Assembly: GCF_004362405.1 (NCBI RefSeq)
Contig: NZ_SNXE01000002.1
Coordinates: 488,191-552,190, forward strand
Source: Roseateles asaccharophilus
GTDB taxonomy: Bacteria > Pseudomonadota > Gammaproteobacteria > Burkholderiales > Burkholderiaceae_C
Reading direction: 5' to 3'
Length of the DNA: 64,000 nt
Shown here: piece by piece, positions 55,550 through 64,000 of the stretch
How the letters are laid out: each line of letters opens with the position of its first letter
Numbering within the stretch: the stretch's first letter is position 1
Position numbers and translations under genes: made by a program
Notes under the pieces: model-generated
Databases searched by the model: none
Seen by the model: only the letters and a program-made list of their open reading frames with translations
Told to the model about the DNA's origin: nothing

Positions 55550-58329
55550 ACGTGAACCGCAAAAAGCTATGGCGCCAGCCGCTGGCCTGGGGGCTGGGTG
55601 CAGCCGTTTTGCTGGCAGGCTGCGGCGGCAAGTCTGCTGACGAGATGCTGGCTGACGCCAAGTCGCATATCGAGAAGCAGGACAGCAAATCGGCAGTGAT
55701 CGAGCTCAAGAATGCCCTGCAGAAGCAGCCCTCGCTGGCCGAGGCGCGCCTGCTGCTGGGCAAGCTCATGGTCCAGTCCGGCGAACATGTGGCGGGTGCG
55801 CTGGAGCTGGAGAAGGCCAAGGAGCTGGGTGCCAAGGATGAGCAGGTGCTGCCGCTGCTGGCCGAGGCACTGCTCGGGCAGCGTGAGTATGAAAAGCTGA
55901 TTGCCCGCCTGGCCAGCACGCGCCTGAGCGATCCCTCGGCCCAGGCATCCTTGCAGGTCAGCTTGGGCACGGCCTATGCCGCCACAGGCAAGCCAGAGCC
56001 GGCAGCCTCCGCGGCCAAGACGGCGTTGGAGCTGCGCCCCGGCATGGCCGAGGCCCTGCTCCTGCAGGCGCGCCTTGCGGTGCAGGCTCGCGATCCGGCC
56101 GCCGCCTTGAAGCTGGTTGAGCAGGCCGTTCTTGCCTCGCCCAAGCTCGCCGATGCCTGGCGGCTCAAGGCCGATCTGCTGATGCTGGATCCGCAGACTC
56201 GCGATGCCGCTTGGGCCGCCTATCAGCAGGCCCTGAAGCTCAAGCCCAGCGATCTGGGTGTGCGCGGCATCCTGATTACGACCCTGGTGGAGCGCAAGGA
56301 TCTGCCGGCGGCAAAGGCCGAGTTGGAGCGCCTGCGGGAAGCGGCACCACGCCACCCGCTGACGGCCTTCTATACCGGCTTGCTGGCCTTGGAGCAGGGC
56401 GAGCTTGAACGAGCCCACGAGCATGCGGAGCAAGCCTTGCGTGCCATGCCCGAGGACGCGCGCGCCCTGTATCTCGCGGGGGCTGTGGAGTTCAGGCGCG
56501 GTCGGCTGGAACTGGCCGCCACGCATCTGCAGCAGTCGCTCAAGCATGCGCCTGGCCAGCGTGGACCTCGGCTGATGCTGGCCCAGGTCCATCTTCGCAG
56601 CGGTGAATTCAGCAAGGTCCAGGCCGTGCTTCAGCCGCTGCTGGATGCCGAGGAAACGCCGGCTCAGGCCTATGCCTTGATGGCGGAGTCCCTGCTTCAT
56701 CTGGGCGAACTCTCCAAGGCGGAGTCCTTCTTTGCACAGGCGGCCAAGCGCGACCCGCTCGATGGTCGAAGCCGCACCGCCTTGGCCCTGACCCAGATGG
56801 CTCGCGGCTCGGGCGAGCAGGGGCTGGAGGACTTGCGGGCTATTTCGGCCAGCGATACGGGGGTCAGCGCGGATCTGGCCCTGATCAGCAACTACCTCAA
56901 GGTCAAGGATTACGCCTCTGCGCTGAAGGTCGTCGACACCGTGGAGCGCAAGCAGCCCGGCAAGGCGGCGACACCGAATCTGCGCGCCCGCATTGAGCTG
57001 ATGCGTGGCGACCGCGAAGCCGCCCGGCGCAACTTTGTGGCTGCTCAAGCCATAGATGCCCAGTTCTATCCGGCCGTGGCAGGACTGGCCGCCATGGACT
57101 TGCAGGACAACAAGCCGCAGGAGGCCGAAGCCCGATTTGCCAAGCTGCTGGAAAAGGATCCCAAGAACCTCCAGGCTCGGCTGGGTCTCGTGGCCCTGAA
57201 GTCCAGCACGGGCGCGAGCAAGGATGAGCTGGTGGAGCAGCTCAAGCGCGGCATCAAGGATCATCCGACGGAGCCATCTCTTCGTCTGGCTCTGATACGC
57301 CTTGAGATGCAGCGTGGTGACCCCAAGGTGGCACAGAACTATGCCCGTGAGGCCAGCATTGCCCTGCCCACGAGCACCGAGGTGCTTGATGCGCTGGGTC
57401 AGGTGCTCCTGGGTAGCGGTGACTTGAACCAGGCCATGAGCACCTACAAGCGCCTGGTGGCCCTGCAGTCCGATTCGCCCGTGCCCTATCTGCGCCTGGC
57501 CGAGGTCCAGATGCGCAGCGACGACAAGGCCGGTGCCGCACAGAGTGTCAAGAAGGCGCTGGCGATCCGCCCCGACTACATGCCCGCACTGCGTGCCCAG
57601 TTCGGGCTTGAACTAATGTCAGGCCGGTTTGCGGAGGCTCGCCAGATCGCCAAGAGCCTGCAAAAGAGCAAGCCCGCGGACCCCACGGCCTATGTCATGG
57701 AAGGGGACCTGGAGCAGGCGCAGAAGAATGTGCCGGTCTCAGCCACGGCTTACCGGGCCGCACTCGCCAAGGGGGCGGGGACCGAGGTGGCCGTCAAGCT
57801 CCATGCCTTGCTGGCCGGTGCCGGACGTGCAGCTGAGGCGGAGCAGTTCGCGGCGCAATGGAAGTCCCAGCAGCCCAAGGACGCCAGCTTCCTGCTGTAT
57901 CTGGCCGACCGTGCCCTTTCTGTCCAGAACTATGCTGCCGCTGAGACCGCCTACCAGGAGGTGGCGCGCCTGCAGCCGGACAGCGCACTGGCGCTGAACA
58001 ATCTGGCCTGGCTGCGCAACCGGGCGGGTCAGCGCGATGCCCTGGAACTGGCCGAGAAGGCCAACAAGCTCGCGCCTGGACGCCCGGCGTTCATGGACAC
58101 CTTGGCCGAGGTCCTGGTCACCCAGGGACAGTTGGCCAAGGCCATCGATATCCAGAAGTCGGCCGTTGCGCTGGCCCCCGACATGCATCAGCACCGCCTG
58201 CATCTGGCCAAGTACTATGTGGCAGCGGGGCGCAAGGATGAGGCGCGTGCGGAGTTGAATCGTCTGGCGGGGCTGGGGCTGAAGTTCCCCAACCACGCGG
58301 AGGTCAGCAAGCTGCGTGCCTCGCTCTGA
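55546..58329 (+). CDS. prsT: XrtA/PEP-CTERM system TPR-repeat lipoprotein PrsT
   Basis: A 927-aa protein almost wholly built of tetratricopeptide repeats, with a lipoprotein signal (GAAVLLAGCGG, lipobox Cys near residue 26). It is therefore predicted to be a periplasm-facing lipoprotein scaffold for polysaccharide or protein export. The start is a TTG at 55546 that overlaps the prsR stop; a GTG two codons later is possible. GGGAG at 55538-55542 suits the TTG better. The gene order prsK-prsR-prsT is the standard set in exosortase-type species. Confidence 0.9.
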   Translation: MNVNRKKLWRQPLAWGLGAAVLLAGCGGKSADEMLADAKSHIEKQDSKSAVIELKNALQKQPSLAEARLLLGKLMVQSGEHVAGALELEKAKELGAKDEQVLPLLAEALLGQREYEKLIARLASTRLSDPSAQASLQVSLGTAYAATGKPEPAASAAKTALELRPGMAEALLLQARLAVQARDPAAALKLVEQAVLASPKLADAWRLKADLLMLDPQTRDAAWAAYQQALKLKPSDLGVRGILITTLVERKDLPAAKAELERLREAAPRHPLTAFYTGLLALEQGELERAHEHAEQALRAMPEDARALYLAGAVEFRRGRLELAATHLQQSLKHAPGQRGPRLMLAQVHLRSGEFSKVQAVLQPLLDAEETPAQAYALMAESLLHLGELSKAESFFAQAAKRDPLDGRSRTALALTQMARGSGEQGLEDLRAISASDTGVSADLALISNYLKVKDYASALKVVDTVERKQPGKAATPNLRARIELMRGDREAARRNFVAAQAIDAQFYPAVAGLAAMDLQDNKPQEAEARFAKLLEKDPKNLQARLGLVALKSSTGASKDELVEQLKRGIKDHPTEPSLRLALIRLEMQRGDPKVAQNYAREASIALPTSTEVLDALGQVLLGSGDLNQAMSTYKRLVALQSDSPVPYLRLAEVQMRSDDKAGAAQSVKKALAIRPDYMPALRAQFGLELMSGRFAEARQIAKSLQKSKPADPTAYVMEGDLEQAQKNVPVSATAYRAALAKGAGTEVAVKLHALLAGAGRAAEAEQFAAQWKSQQPKDASFLLYLADRALSVQNYAAAETAYQEVARLQPDSALALNNLAWLRNRAGQRDALELAEKANKLAPGRPAFMDTLAEVLVTQGQLAKAIDIQKSAVALAPDMHQHRLHLAKYYVAAGRKDEARAELNRLAGLGLKFPNHAEVSKLRASL

Positions 58330-58424
58330 GGGATTGAGTGAGGGCTTGAAGCGCCCGGGCGTGCAGCGCCGCTGCGGGTCTGAGGCAGGCGAGAGCGGGC
58401 TGTGACAATACCGGAGGCAGGCTC

Positions 58425-59657
58425 ATGAGCTTGAGTGCCAAGAAGATCCTCTTCGTCGCCGAGGCCGTGTCCCTGGCCCATGTGGCACGACCGGCCTTGC
58501 TTGCCGGCAGCCTGCTGGGTGACTGCGAGCCGGTCTTCGCCAGCAATGGTCAGTACGCCATCGCCACGCAAGGTCTGTCCCTCAAACCCTACGCCTTGCA
58601 AAGCCTGTCGCCAGAGACCTTTATGCAGAGGCTGGCCGTCGGGCGGCCGGTTTATACCCTCGACGAGCTCCGTGCTTATGTCGAGGCCGACGAGCGCATG
58701 CTGCGGGAGCTTCGCCCCGATGTCGTGGTCTCGGACTTCCGGCTCACCTTGCCCATCGCGGCGGCTCGCCAGGGCGTACCGCTCATGAGCCTGAGCAATG
58801 CCTATTGGAGCCCGTACGCGCGCCGGGCCCCCGATCTGGCCCCGGATCTGCAGCCCGCGCGCCTGTTGGGGCACAAGCTCTTCGACCCACTCTTCAGGCT
58901 CAGTTGGCCGCTAGCAAGTCGCCATCACCTCAGCGTGCCCAATCGCCTGCGTGTGCAGCTTGGTCTGCAGCCGCTGGGCTCCTTGGGCGACTATTACTGC
59001 GGCGGCGATGTGGTGATGTATGCCGACACCCCGAGTCTGGTCCCTTGTCATCCTCTGCCGCCCTCTCATCACTTCCTCGGGCCACTGACCTGGTCACCCA
59101 GCCTGCCTCTGCCGCCATGGTGGGACAAGGTGGCGGCGCAACAGCAGCGGACTCGGGTTTATATCAATCTGGGCTCCACGGGCAGCACGATGCTTTTGCC
59201 CGCTTTGGTGGCAGCCTGCCGCGCACAGGGCTGGGTCTGCATCGTGGCGACGGCTGGGCGTATGGACCTTCCCGCGGCCGAACCCGATGTGTTTGTGAGC
59301 AGCTATCTGCCGGGCAGTGCGGCGGCGGCGGCGGCGGATGTGGTGATCTGCAATGGCGGCAGCCCGAGCAGCTATCAGGCCTTGGAGCAGGGCCGGCCCG
59401 TGTTGGGGATCTGCAGCAATCTGGACCAGGTGCTGGCCATGCGTGGCGTGCGTGATCAGGGCGCCGGTGTGCTGCTGCGGGCGGGGGAGTGCAGCCCGGG
59501 GCGTCTGGCCCAGGCCTTGGAACAAGTGTCTGCCGAAGCCTGTCGCCTGAAAGCAGCTCGGCTGCAGCAGGAGTTCCGGGCCTATCCCGCCACGCAGCGC
59601 TTTCGCGAGCTGTTGCTTTCGACCCTGGCGGTCGGCCATTCGTCCCGCGAGCGCTGA
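58425..59657 (+). CDS. Glycosyltransferase (GT1/GT28-like)
   Basis: A 410-aa GT-B-fold protein. The N-terminal half has ILFVAEAVSLAHVARPALLAG and VVVSDFRLTLPIAAARQGVPL. The C-terminal half has RVYINLGSTGST and the donor-binding ADVVICNGGSPSSYQAL, similar to MGT/UGT-type enzymes. There is no membrane segment. GGAGG precedes the start by 8 bases. It follows prsT by 95 bp in the same direction and may add a sugar to the polysaccharide or to a small molecule. It is not part of the usual exosortase set. Confidence 0.82.
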   Translation: MSLSAKKILFVAEAVSLAHVARPALLAGSLLGDCEPVFASNGQYAIATQGLSLKPYALQSLSPETFMQRLAVGRPVYTLDELRAYVEADERMLRELRPDVVVSDFRLTLPIAAARQGVPLMSLSNAYWSPYARRAPDLAPDLQPARLLGHKLFDPLFRLSWPLASRHHLSVPNRLRVQLGLQPLGSLGDYYCGGDVVMYADTPSLVPCHPLPPSHHFLGPLTWSPSLPLPPWWDKVAAQQQRTRVYINLGSTGSTMLLPALVAACRAQGWVCIVATAGRMDLPAAEPDVFVSSYLPGSAAAAAADVVICNGGSPSSYQALEQGRPVLGICSNLDQVLAMRGVRDQGAGVLLRAGECSPGRLAQALEQVSAEACRLKAARLQQEFRAYPATQRFRELLLSTLAVGHSSRER

Positions 59658-59701
59658 GGCTAGGGCAGGGCGCGTTACGCGCGCAAGCGCCGTGTCGGGG
59701 C

Positions 59702-60163
59702 TCAACGGCGTAGCGGCAGCTGGCTCTGCTTGAGCTGGCGCAGCACAAAGCTGCTCTTGCTGTGCCGGATGCCGGGAATCTTGTAGAGCCGCTCACGCAG
59801 CAGGCGCTCGTAGTCGCGCGTGTCGGCCACGGCGATGCGCACGTAGTAGTCGTAGTCGCCCGAGACCAGAAAGGCCTCCAGCACCTCGGGGATCTGCTCC
59901 AGGGCCTGGCCGAATTCGAACAGGGCCGCGTCCGAATGGTCGTTCAGAGTTACCTGCACGATCACCGTGTCTGCCAGGCCGATCTGCGCGGCATTCACCC
60001 GCACCGAATAGCCTTCGATCACCCCCGCCTCCTCCATGCGCTTGATGCGCGTCCAGCAGGGCGAGCTGGTCAGGCCCACGCGTTCGCTCAGGGCCTGCAG
60101 GCTGATGCGCGCGTCCTGCTGCAGGGCCTCCAGGATGGCGATATCGAATTTGTCCAGTTTCAT
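59702..60163 (-). CDS. Lrp/AsnC family transcriptional regulator
   Basis: A 153-aa regulator with an N-terminal winged helix (MKLDKFDIAILEALQQDARISLQALSERVGLT start, recognition helix TSSPCWTRIKRME) and a C-terminal RAM ligand domain (GDYDYYVRIAV). The start at 60163 is fixed by the family; the frame continues upstream through the antisense of ilvB without meaning. It is divergent from ilvB with 99 bp between starts, a layout that fits control of ilvB by a leucine-responsive-type regulator. The ligand is not known. Confidence 0.92.
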   Translation of the reverse strand: MKLDKFDIAILEALQQDARISLQALSERVGLTSSPCWTRIKRMEEAGVIEGYSVRVNAAQIGLADTVIVQVTLNDHSDAALFEFGQALEQIPEVLEAFLVSGDYDYYVRIAVADTRDYERLLRERLYKIPGIRHSKSSFVLRQLKQSQLPLRR

Positions 60164-60262
60164 GCTGCTGATTTTATTTTCGTCAGAAGATTTTGCTGAT
60201 TCTCCGTCATGGGTCGGAAATTTCGGCAGCCTTTGCTGCGCCATCCAGTGCACAGTGAGGGC

Positions 60263-62041
60263 ATGAATGCCTCCGTCGAAGCCCTCCAGCGCCCCGCGGC
60301 CGCCGCCGCCCTGATGCAAGTCGAGCCGGCCCCTGCGCCGCGCAACGGGGCCGAGGCCCTGATTGCCGGCCTGCTGGCCCTGGGCGTGGATACCGTCTTC
60401 GGCTACCCCGGCGGTGCGGTGCTGCCGCTCTACGACGCCCTGCACGGCGAGCCGCGCCTGCGCCATGTGCTGGTGCGCCACGAGCAGGCCGCGGTGCACG
60501 CCGCCCAGGGCTATGCGCGCACTACGGGCCGCGTGGGCGTGGTCTTTGTGACCTCCGGGCCGGGCATGAGCAACACCACCACGGGCCTGCTGGACGCCTT
60601 GTGCGACTCCATCCCCGTGCTGTGCATCAGCGGCCAGGTGGCGACCACGGCGATCGGCACCGATGCCTTTCAGGAGTGCGATGCCCTGGGTATCTCCCGA
60701 CCGGTCACCAAATGGAATGCGCAGGTGCGCCACAGCGCCGAACTGCTGCCGCTGTTGGTCGAGGCCCTGCGGCGCTGCCGCGAGGGGCGACCGGGGCCGG
60801 TGCTGCTGGACTTTCCCAAGGATCTGCAGCTGGCGCCTCTGGCCGAGCCCTGGCAGGCGCCGTGCCCGGCGCCCGTGGTGCCGGCTGAGCCGCCGGCCGA
60901 GCGGGTGGCGGCTGCCCTGACCCTGCTGGCCCAGGCGCGCCGTCCGGTGTTCTATGGCGGCGGCGGTTTGATCAACGCCGGCCCCGCCGCCTGTGCCGAG
61001 TTCACGGCCCTGGTGCGGGCCTGTCGTGCGCCCTGCACGCTCACGCTGCTGGGCCTGGGCGCCTATCCGGCCGAGGACGAGCAGTTCCTGGGCATGCTGG
61101 GCATGCACGGCACGCTGGAAGCCAATCTGGCCATGCACGAGGCCGATCTGGTGGTCTGCGTGGGGGCGCGCTTCGATGATCGGGTCACGGGGCGGCTGGA
61201 CGGCTTCTGCCCCGGTGCCAAAGTCATCCATATGGACATCGATCCGCGCTCCATCGGCAAGGTGCGCCGGGCCGAGGTGGCCTTGCTGGGCGACTGCGGC
61301 GCCAGCCTGCGGGCACTGCGTCGCGGTCTGGGTGCGGTGCCCGATCTTTCGCCCTGGTGGGCGCGTATTGCCGACTGGCGGGCACAGCGCTGCCTGGACT
61401 TCGAGGACCGTGCCGACCTCATCCTGCCTCAGGCCCTGATGCGCAGGCTCGATGCGCGCCTGGCCGGCCGCGATGCCGTCGTGGCCACCGACGTGGGCCA
61501 GCACCAGATGTGGGCGGCCCAGCATCTGCGCCAGCGCCGGCCCGGCCGCTGGCTGAGCTCGGGCGGGGCGGGCACCATGGGCTATGGCCTGCCGGCCGCC
61601 ATCGGGGCCCAAATCGCGCATCCGCAGGACCTGGTGGTGTGTGTGAGCGGCGATGCCTCGGTGCTGATGAATATCCAGGAGCTGTCCACCGCCGTGCAGC
61701 ACCGCTGCCCGGTCAAGCTGGTGCTGTGCAACAACGGGCGCATGGGCATGGTGCGCCAGTGGCAGCAGCTGATCCATGGCAACCGCCTGAGTCACAGCTA
61801 CACCGAGGCCCTGCCGGACTTCGTGGCCCTGGCGCGGGCCTTTGGCTGGTCGGCGCGGCGCGTGGAGCGGCGCGAGGAGCTGGATGCAGCCCTGGCCGAA
61901 TGCCTGGACAGCGCCGGCCCCTTCTTCCTGGACGTGGTGGTGCAGGCCGAGGAAAACTGCTTCCCCATGATGCCTGCGGGCGCGGCCCAGCACGAGATCT
62001 GGCTGGGCGAGGGGCAGCCCTACGACTACCAGCCCGCCTGA
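60263..62041 (+). CDS. ilvB: Acetolactate synthase large subunit, stand-alone
   Basis: A TPP- and FAD-dependent enzyme of 592 aa that makes acetolactate from pyruvate in branched-chain amino acid synthesis. FGYPGGAVLPLYDAL is near the start, the catalytic Glu74 is in RHEQAAVHAAQGYAR, and the TPP site runs from GDAS to NNGRMGMV. The ATG at 60263 has GTGAGGG upstream; an earlier frame start is not family-like. No small subunit (ilvN) or ilvC gene follows. It is divergent from the Lrp-type gene. Confidence 0.9.
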   Translation: MNASVEALQRPAAAAALMQVEPAPAPRNGAEALIAGLLALGVDTVFGYPGGAVLPLYDALHGEPRLRHVLVRHEQAAVHAAQGYARTTGRVGVVFVTSGPGMSNTTTGLLDALCDSIPVLCISGQVATTAIGTDAFQECDALGISRPVTKWNAQVRHSAELLPLLVEALRRCREGRPGPVLLDFPKDLQLAPLAEPWQAPCPAPVVPAEPPAERVAAALTLLAQARRPVFYGGGGLINAGPAACAEFTALVRACRAPCTLTLLGLGAYPAEDEQFLGMLGMHGTLEANLAMHEADLVVCVGARFDDRVTGRLDGFCPGAKVIHMDIDPRSIGKVRRAEVALLGDCGASLRALRRGLGAVPDLSPWWARIADWRAQRCLDFEDRADLILPQALMRRLDARLAGRDAVVATDVGQHQMWAAQHLRQRRPGRWLSSGGAGTMGYGLPAAIGAQIAHPQDLVVCVSGDASVLMNIQELSTAVQHRCPVKLVLCNNGRMGMVRQWQQLIHGNRLSHSYTEALPDFVALARAFGWSARRVERREELDAALAECLDSAGPFFLDVVVQAEENCFPMMPAGAAQHEIWLGEGQPYDYQPA

Positions 62042-62071
62042 GGCCTTGGGGCCGGGCAAGCCGCAAAAACA

Positions 62072-62093
62072 AAAGGCGCCCGAGGGCGCCTTT
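62072..62093. terminator. Bidirectional terminator between ilvB and efp
   Basis: AAAGGCGCC-CGAG-GGCGCCTTT with short A and T flanks lies between convergent stops, so it can serve both genes. Confidence 0.75.
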
Positions 62094-62113
62094 GTGCTTG
62101 CAGCGGGCCTGGT

Positions 62114-62668
62114 TTAGACGCGCTTGCGGTACTCGTGGGTGCGGGTGTCGATTTCGATCTTGTCGCCGTTTTCCACGAACAGGGGCACGGCGATCTCGAA
62201 GCCGGTGCCGACGATGCGGGCGGGCTTCATGACCTTGCCCGAGGTGTCGCCCTTGACGGCCGGCTCGGTCTCGATCTCGCGCACCACGCTGGTGGGCATT
62301 TCCACGGAGATGGCCTTGCCGTCGTAGAAGGTCACTTCCACGGTCATGCCGTCTTCCAGGTAGGACAGGGCGTCGCCCATGTTCTCGGACTCGACTTCGT
62401 ACTGGTTGTACTCGGTGTCCATGAACACATACATCGGGTCGGCGAAGTAGGAGTAGGTGCACTCCTTCTTGTCGAGGATGATCTGGTCCATCTTGTCATC
62501 GGCCTTGAAGACGACTTCGGAACCGGCGCCGTTCAGCAGGTTCTTCATCTTCATGCGCACGGTGGCCGCGCCGCGGCCGCCACGGCTGTATTCGGTCTTC
62601 AGCACAACCATGGGGTCCTTGCCCTGCATGATCACGTTGCCGGCGCGGATTTCTTGAGCGATCTTCAT
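62114..62668 (-). CDS. efp: Elongation factor P, arginine type
   Basis: A 184-aa translation factor that relieves ribosome stalling at polyproline. It has three beta-barrel domains; [14 protein letters not shown] leads to the tip loop SRGGRGAA. The modified position is Arg32 rather than the Lys34 of E. coli, which marks the EarP-rhamnosylated class. The start at 62668 gives the family N-terminus. It lies 166 bp downstream of earP on the same strand, so the modifying enzyme is next door. The window has several Pro-rich proteins that may depend on it. Confidence 0.96.
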   Translation of the reverse strand: MKIAQEIRAGNVIMQGKDPMVVLKTEYSRGGRGAATVRMKMKNLLNGAGSEVVFKADDKMDQIILDKKECTYSYFADPMYVFMDTEYNQYEVESENMGDALSYLEDGMTVEVTFYDGKAISVEMPTSVVREIETEPAVKGDTSGKVMKPARIVGTGFEIAVPLFVENGDKIEIDTRTHEYRKRV

Positions 62669-62834
62669 AGAGGTTCCGAGTCTGGTGGGATTGAGTGATG
62701 AGGGGGCCTCTGCTGGGTTCCGCAGGCCCGGTTGGGCTGGGCCCGACCTGGTTCTGCAGGCCCGAGGCCCGGCGCACGCCCTGTCCCTGATCTTCAATCA
62801 CTCGGGCGGCAAAGCCCTTGATTCTAGCCGCTTT

Positions 62835-63905
62835 CTAGGCGTTTCCCTGGACAAAGCGACGCAGCTGCGTGAGCAGATCGGCTTGGGCTGCCAAATGCGC
62901 ACGCCAGGCCCGGGCATGAGGCTGGGCGTCCGCCAGCGGCGGCAGACGGGCTGGCGCCCAGTCGGCCAGACCGTTCCAGGCGCGCCACAGAGCACGCCAC
63001 TGCGCGGCCAGGGCCGGTTCTGCGCCCGCCAGCCAGCGGTCCATGAAGGCCTCCAGCTTTGGCCCATGCGCGCCGTCGTCCTGCGGGTAGATATGCCAGA
63101 TAAAGGGCTTGCCGGCCCATTGGGCGCGCACAAAGGAATCCTCGCCGCGCACGCAGTTGAGATCGCAGGCCCAGAGCAGGCGGTCATAGTCGTCCTGGCT
63201 CAGATAGGGCAGGGCCTGCCAGCGCAGACCTGGGGGCAGGGCGGGCGCGTCCGGTGCGGCCAGCGCCGCCTGGGCCGCGCCGGGGCAGGCCAGGAGCAGG
63301 GTGGGCGCCTCGCCCAAGCGGGCCAGCAGCTCGCCCAGGCCCGCATTGGGGTAGGCAAAGAGGCTTACCAGGCGCTCGCCCGGCCGCGGGGCAACACCCT
63401 GCCGCGCCAGCCAGGCCGGGGCGTCGAAGGCCTGCTGCGCCGCCATCAGGCCGGGCTCGCGCAGCAGACCGCCGGTGCGCGCGCTGAAGCCGGGGTAGAA
63501 GAAATGCTTGGACAGGCCCTGGCCCGGGCCGCTGAACTGGGGCGAGGCCAGGCCGTGGCTGCGCTCCACATAGTCTTCGGCGCTGAGGTATTCGAGATTG
63601 ATCCAGGCCGGTGCGGCTTGCTGGCGGGCCATCAGGGCCACGAAGGCCTCGGGCAGCTCGCAGCCAAAGGCCTCGACCACCACCGCGCCGCAGTCGCTCG
63701 CCTGCGCGGCTTCGGCCCAGGGATGCACGCTCAGCCCCGGCGGCGGGCCCTCAGGCGCCATCCAGCTCAGGGCGCTGGCGTCGTCGATCCAGAGCCGCAC
63801 CGGCGTGCCGCTGGCGGCCAGCTGGCGCGCCAGGCGCCAGCACACGCCGATATCGCCGTAGTTGTCGATCACCCGGCAGAACAGATCCCATCTCGCTTGC
63901 GTCAT
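62835..63905 (-). CDS. earP: EF-P arginine rhamnosyltransferase EarP
   Basis: An inverting glycosyltransferase of 356 aa that adds rhamnose from dTDP-rhamnose to Arg32 of EF-P. The N-terminal WDLFCRVIDNYGDIGVCWRLA has Asp14 and Asp18, matching the catalytic and binding Asp residues of known EarP. The late DLNCVRGEDSFVRAQ and KPFIWHIYPQ stretches are the donor site. Start 63905 is chosen; an ATG three codons earlier is possible. It lies next to its substrate gene efp and is divergent from a gene that leaves the window. Confidence 0.95.
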   Translation of the reverse strand: MTQARWDLFCRVIDNYGDIGVCWRLARQLAASGTPVRLWIDDASALSWMAPEGPPPGLSVHPWAEAAQASDCGAVVVEAFGCELPEAFVALMARQQAAPAWINLEYLSAEDYVERSHGLASPQFSGPGQGLSKHFFYPGFSARTGGLLREPGLMAAQQAFDAPAWLARQGVAPRPGERLVSLFAYPNAGLGELLARLGEAPTLLLACPGAAQAALAAPDAPALPPGLRWQALPYLSQDDYDRLLWACDLNCVRGEDSFVRAQWAGKPFIWHIYPQDDGAHGPKLEAFMDRWLAGAEPALAAQWRALWRAWNGLADWAPARLPPLADAQPHARAWRAHLAAQADLLTQLRRFVQGNA

Positions 63906-63965
63906 CGCCCGCATTATCGAAGCCGTGCTGAAGTGCGGCCCCAAGTGGTTGCACAATCGCGGCCC

Positions 63966-64000
63966 ATGCAAGAGAGTCCTGCCGCGCCCGAGTCCGCCGA
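63966..64000 (+). CDS. Start of an unidentified CDS (3' end outside window)
   Basis: ATG at 63966 opens a frame encoding MQESPAAPESA before the window ends. It is divergent from earP by 60 bp. In related genomes uvrC can lie near here, but 11 residues are too few to name it. Confidence 0.4.
   Translation, partial: MQESPAAPESA

Noticed and set aside
60164-62059. Upstream 632-codon extension of the Lrp-type gene
   Set aside because: It is antisense to ilvB. The family N-terminus begins at 60163.

Overview
The window is a GC-rich (by eye roughly two-thirds G+C), gene-dense piece of a betaproteobacterial chromosome. It most likely comes from the Burkholderiales, near the Rubrivivax/Roseateles group. 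This placement is an inference from four things: the gyrA-serC-pheA-tyrA-aroA/cmk-rpsA-ihfB-lapAB gene order, the arginine-type EF-P next to earP, the short OmpA-family porin-like protein, and a PrsK/PrsR/PrsT (PEP-CTERM/exosortase-associated) regulatory set. I see no insertion sequence, prophage, CRISPR array, rRNA or tRNA. The only RNA gene I can support is ssrA (tmRNA).

Layout. 1-9 kb: the end of a DUF599 membrane protein, outer-membrane phospholipase pldA, an aotJQMOP-type basic amino acid ABC transporter operon, an alpha/beta hydrolase without its nucleophile serine, trhO and a cyclophilin. 9-14.4 kb: dnaE, a patatin-like phospholipase and a ComEA-like helix-hairpin-helix protein. 14.4-22 kb is an envelope-polysaccharide block: an MsbA-type exporter, a GT4 glycosyltransferase, four convergent glycosyltransferase-type genes (two of them clearly lower in GC) and lapB/lapA. 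22-32.7 kb is the long minus-strand supraoperon running gyrA, DUF2059 gene, serC, pheA, tyrA, aroA-cmk fusion, rpsA, ihfB, lapA, lapB. It combines replication, serine and aromatic amino acid synthesis, translation and LPS quality control.

33-48.6 kb: an OmpA-family gene with a strong terminator, ubiG-gph, ssrA, a GST, a phosphotransferase, a Crp/Fnr regulator, a FimV-like protein, an aminotransferase, then cysB with an overlapping CbiX-type chelatase, lptG/lptF, divergent pepA, and holC with an unknown coupled gene. 48.8-50 kb: a LivK-type binding protein. 50-59.7 kb is the most distinctive part: a long empty leader, an EpsB-type sugar transferase, then prsK-prsR-prsT joined by 4-bp overlaps, then a glycosyltransferase. 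This looks like the regulatory and initiating end of an exopolysaccharide/exosortase (XrtA) locus, but no exosortase or PEP-CTERM protein is visible here. 59.7-64 kb: an Lrp-type regulator divergent from a stand-alone ilvB, then efp and earP, and the first codons of a divergent gene.

Many adjacent genes share ATGA (4-bp) stop/start overlaps, which indicates tight translational coupling. Long open frames opposite dnaE, gyrA, aroA-cmk, rpsA and ilvB are high-GC artefacts and were not annotated.
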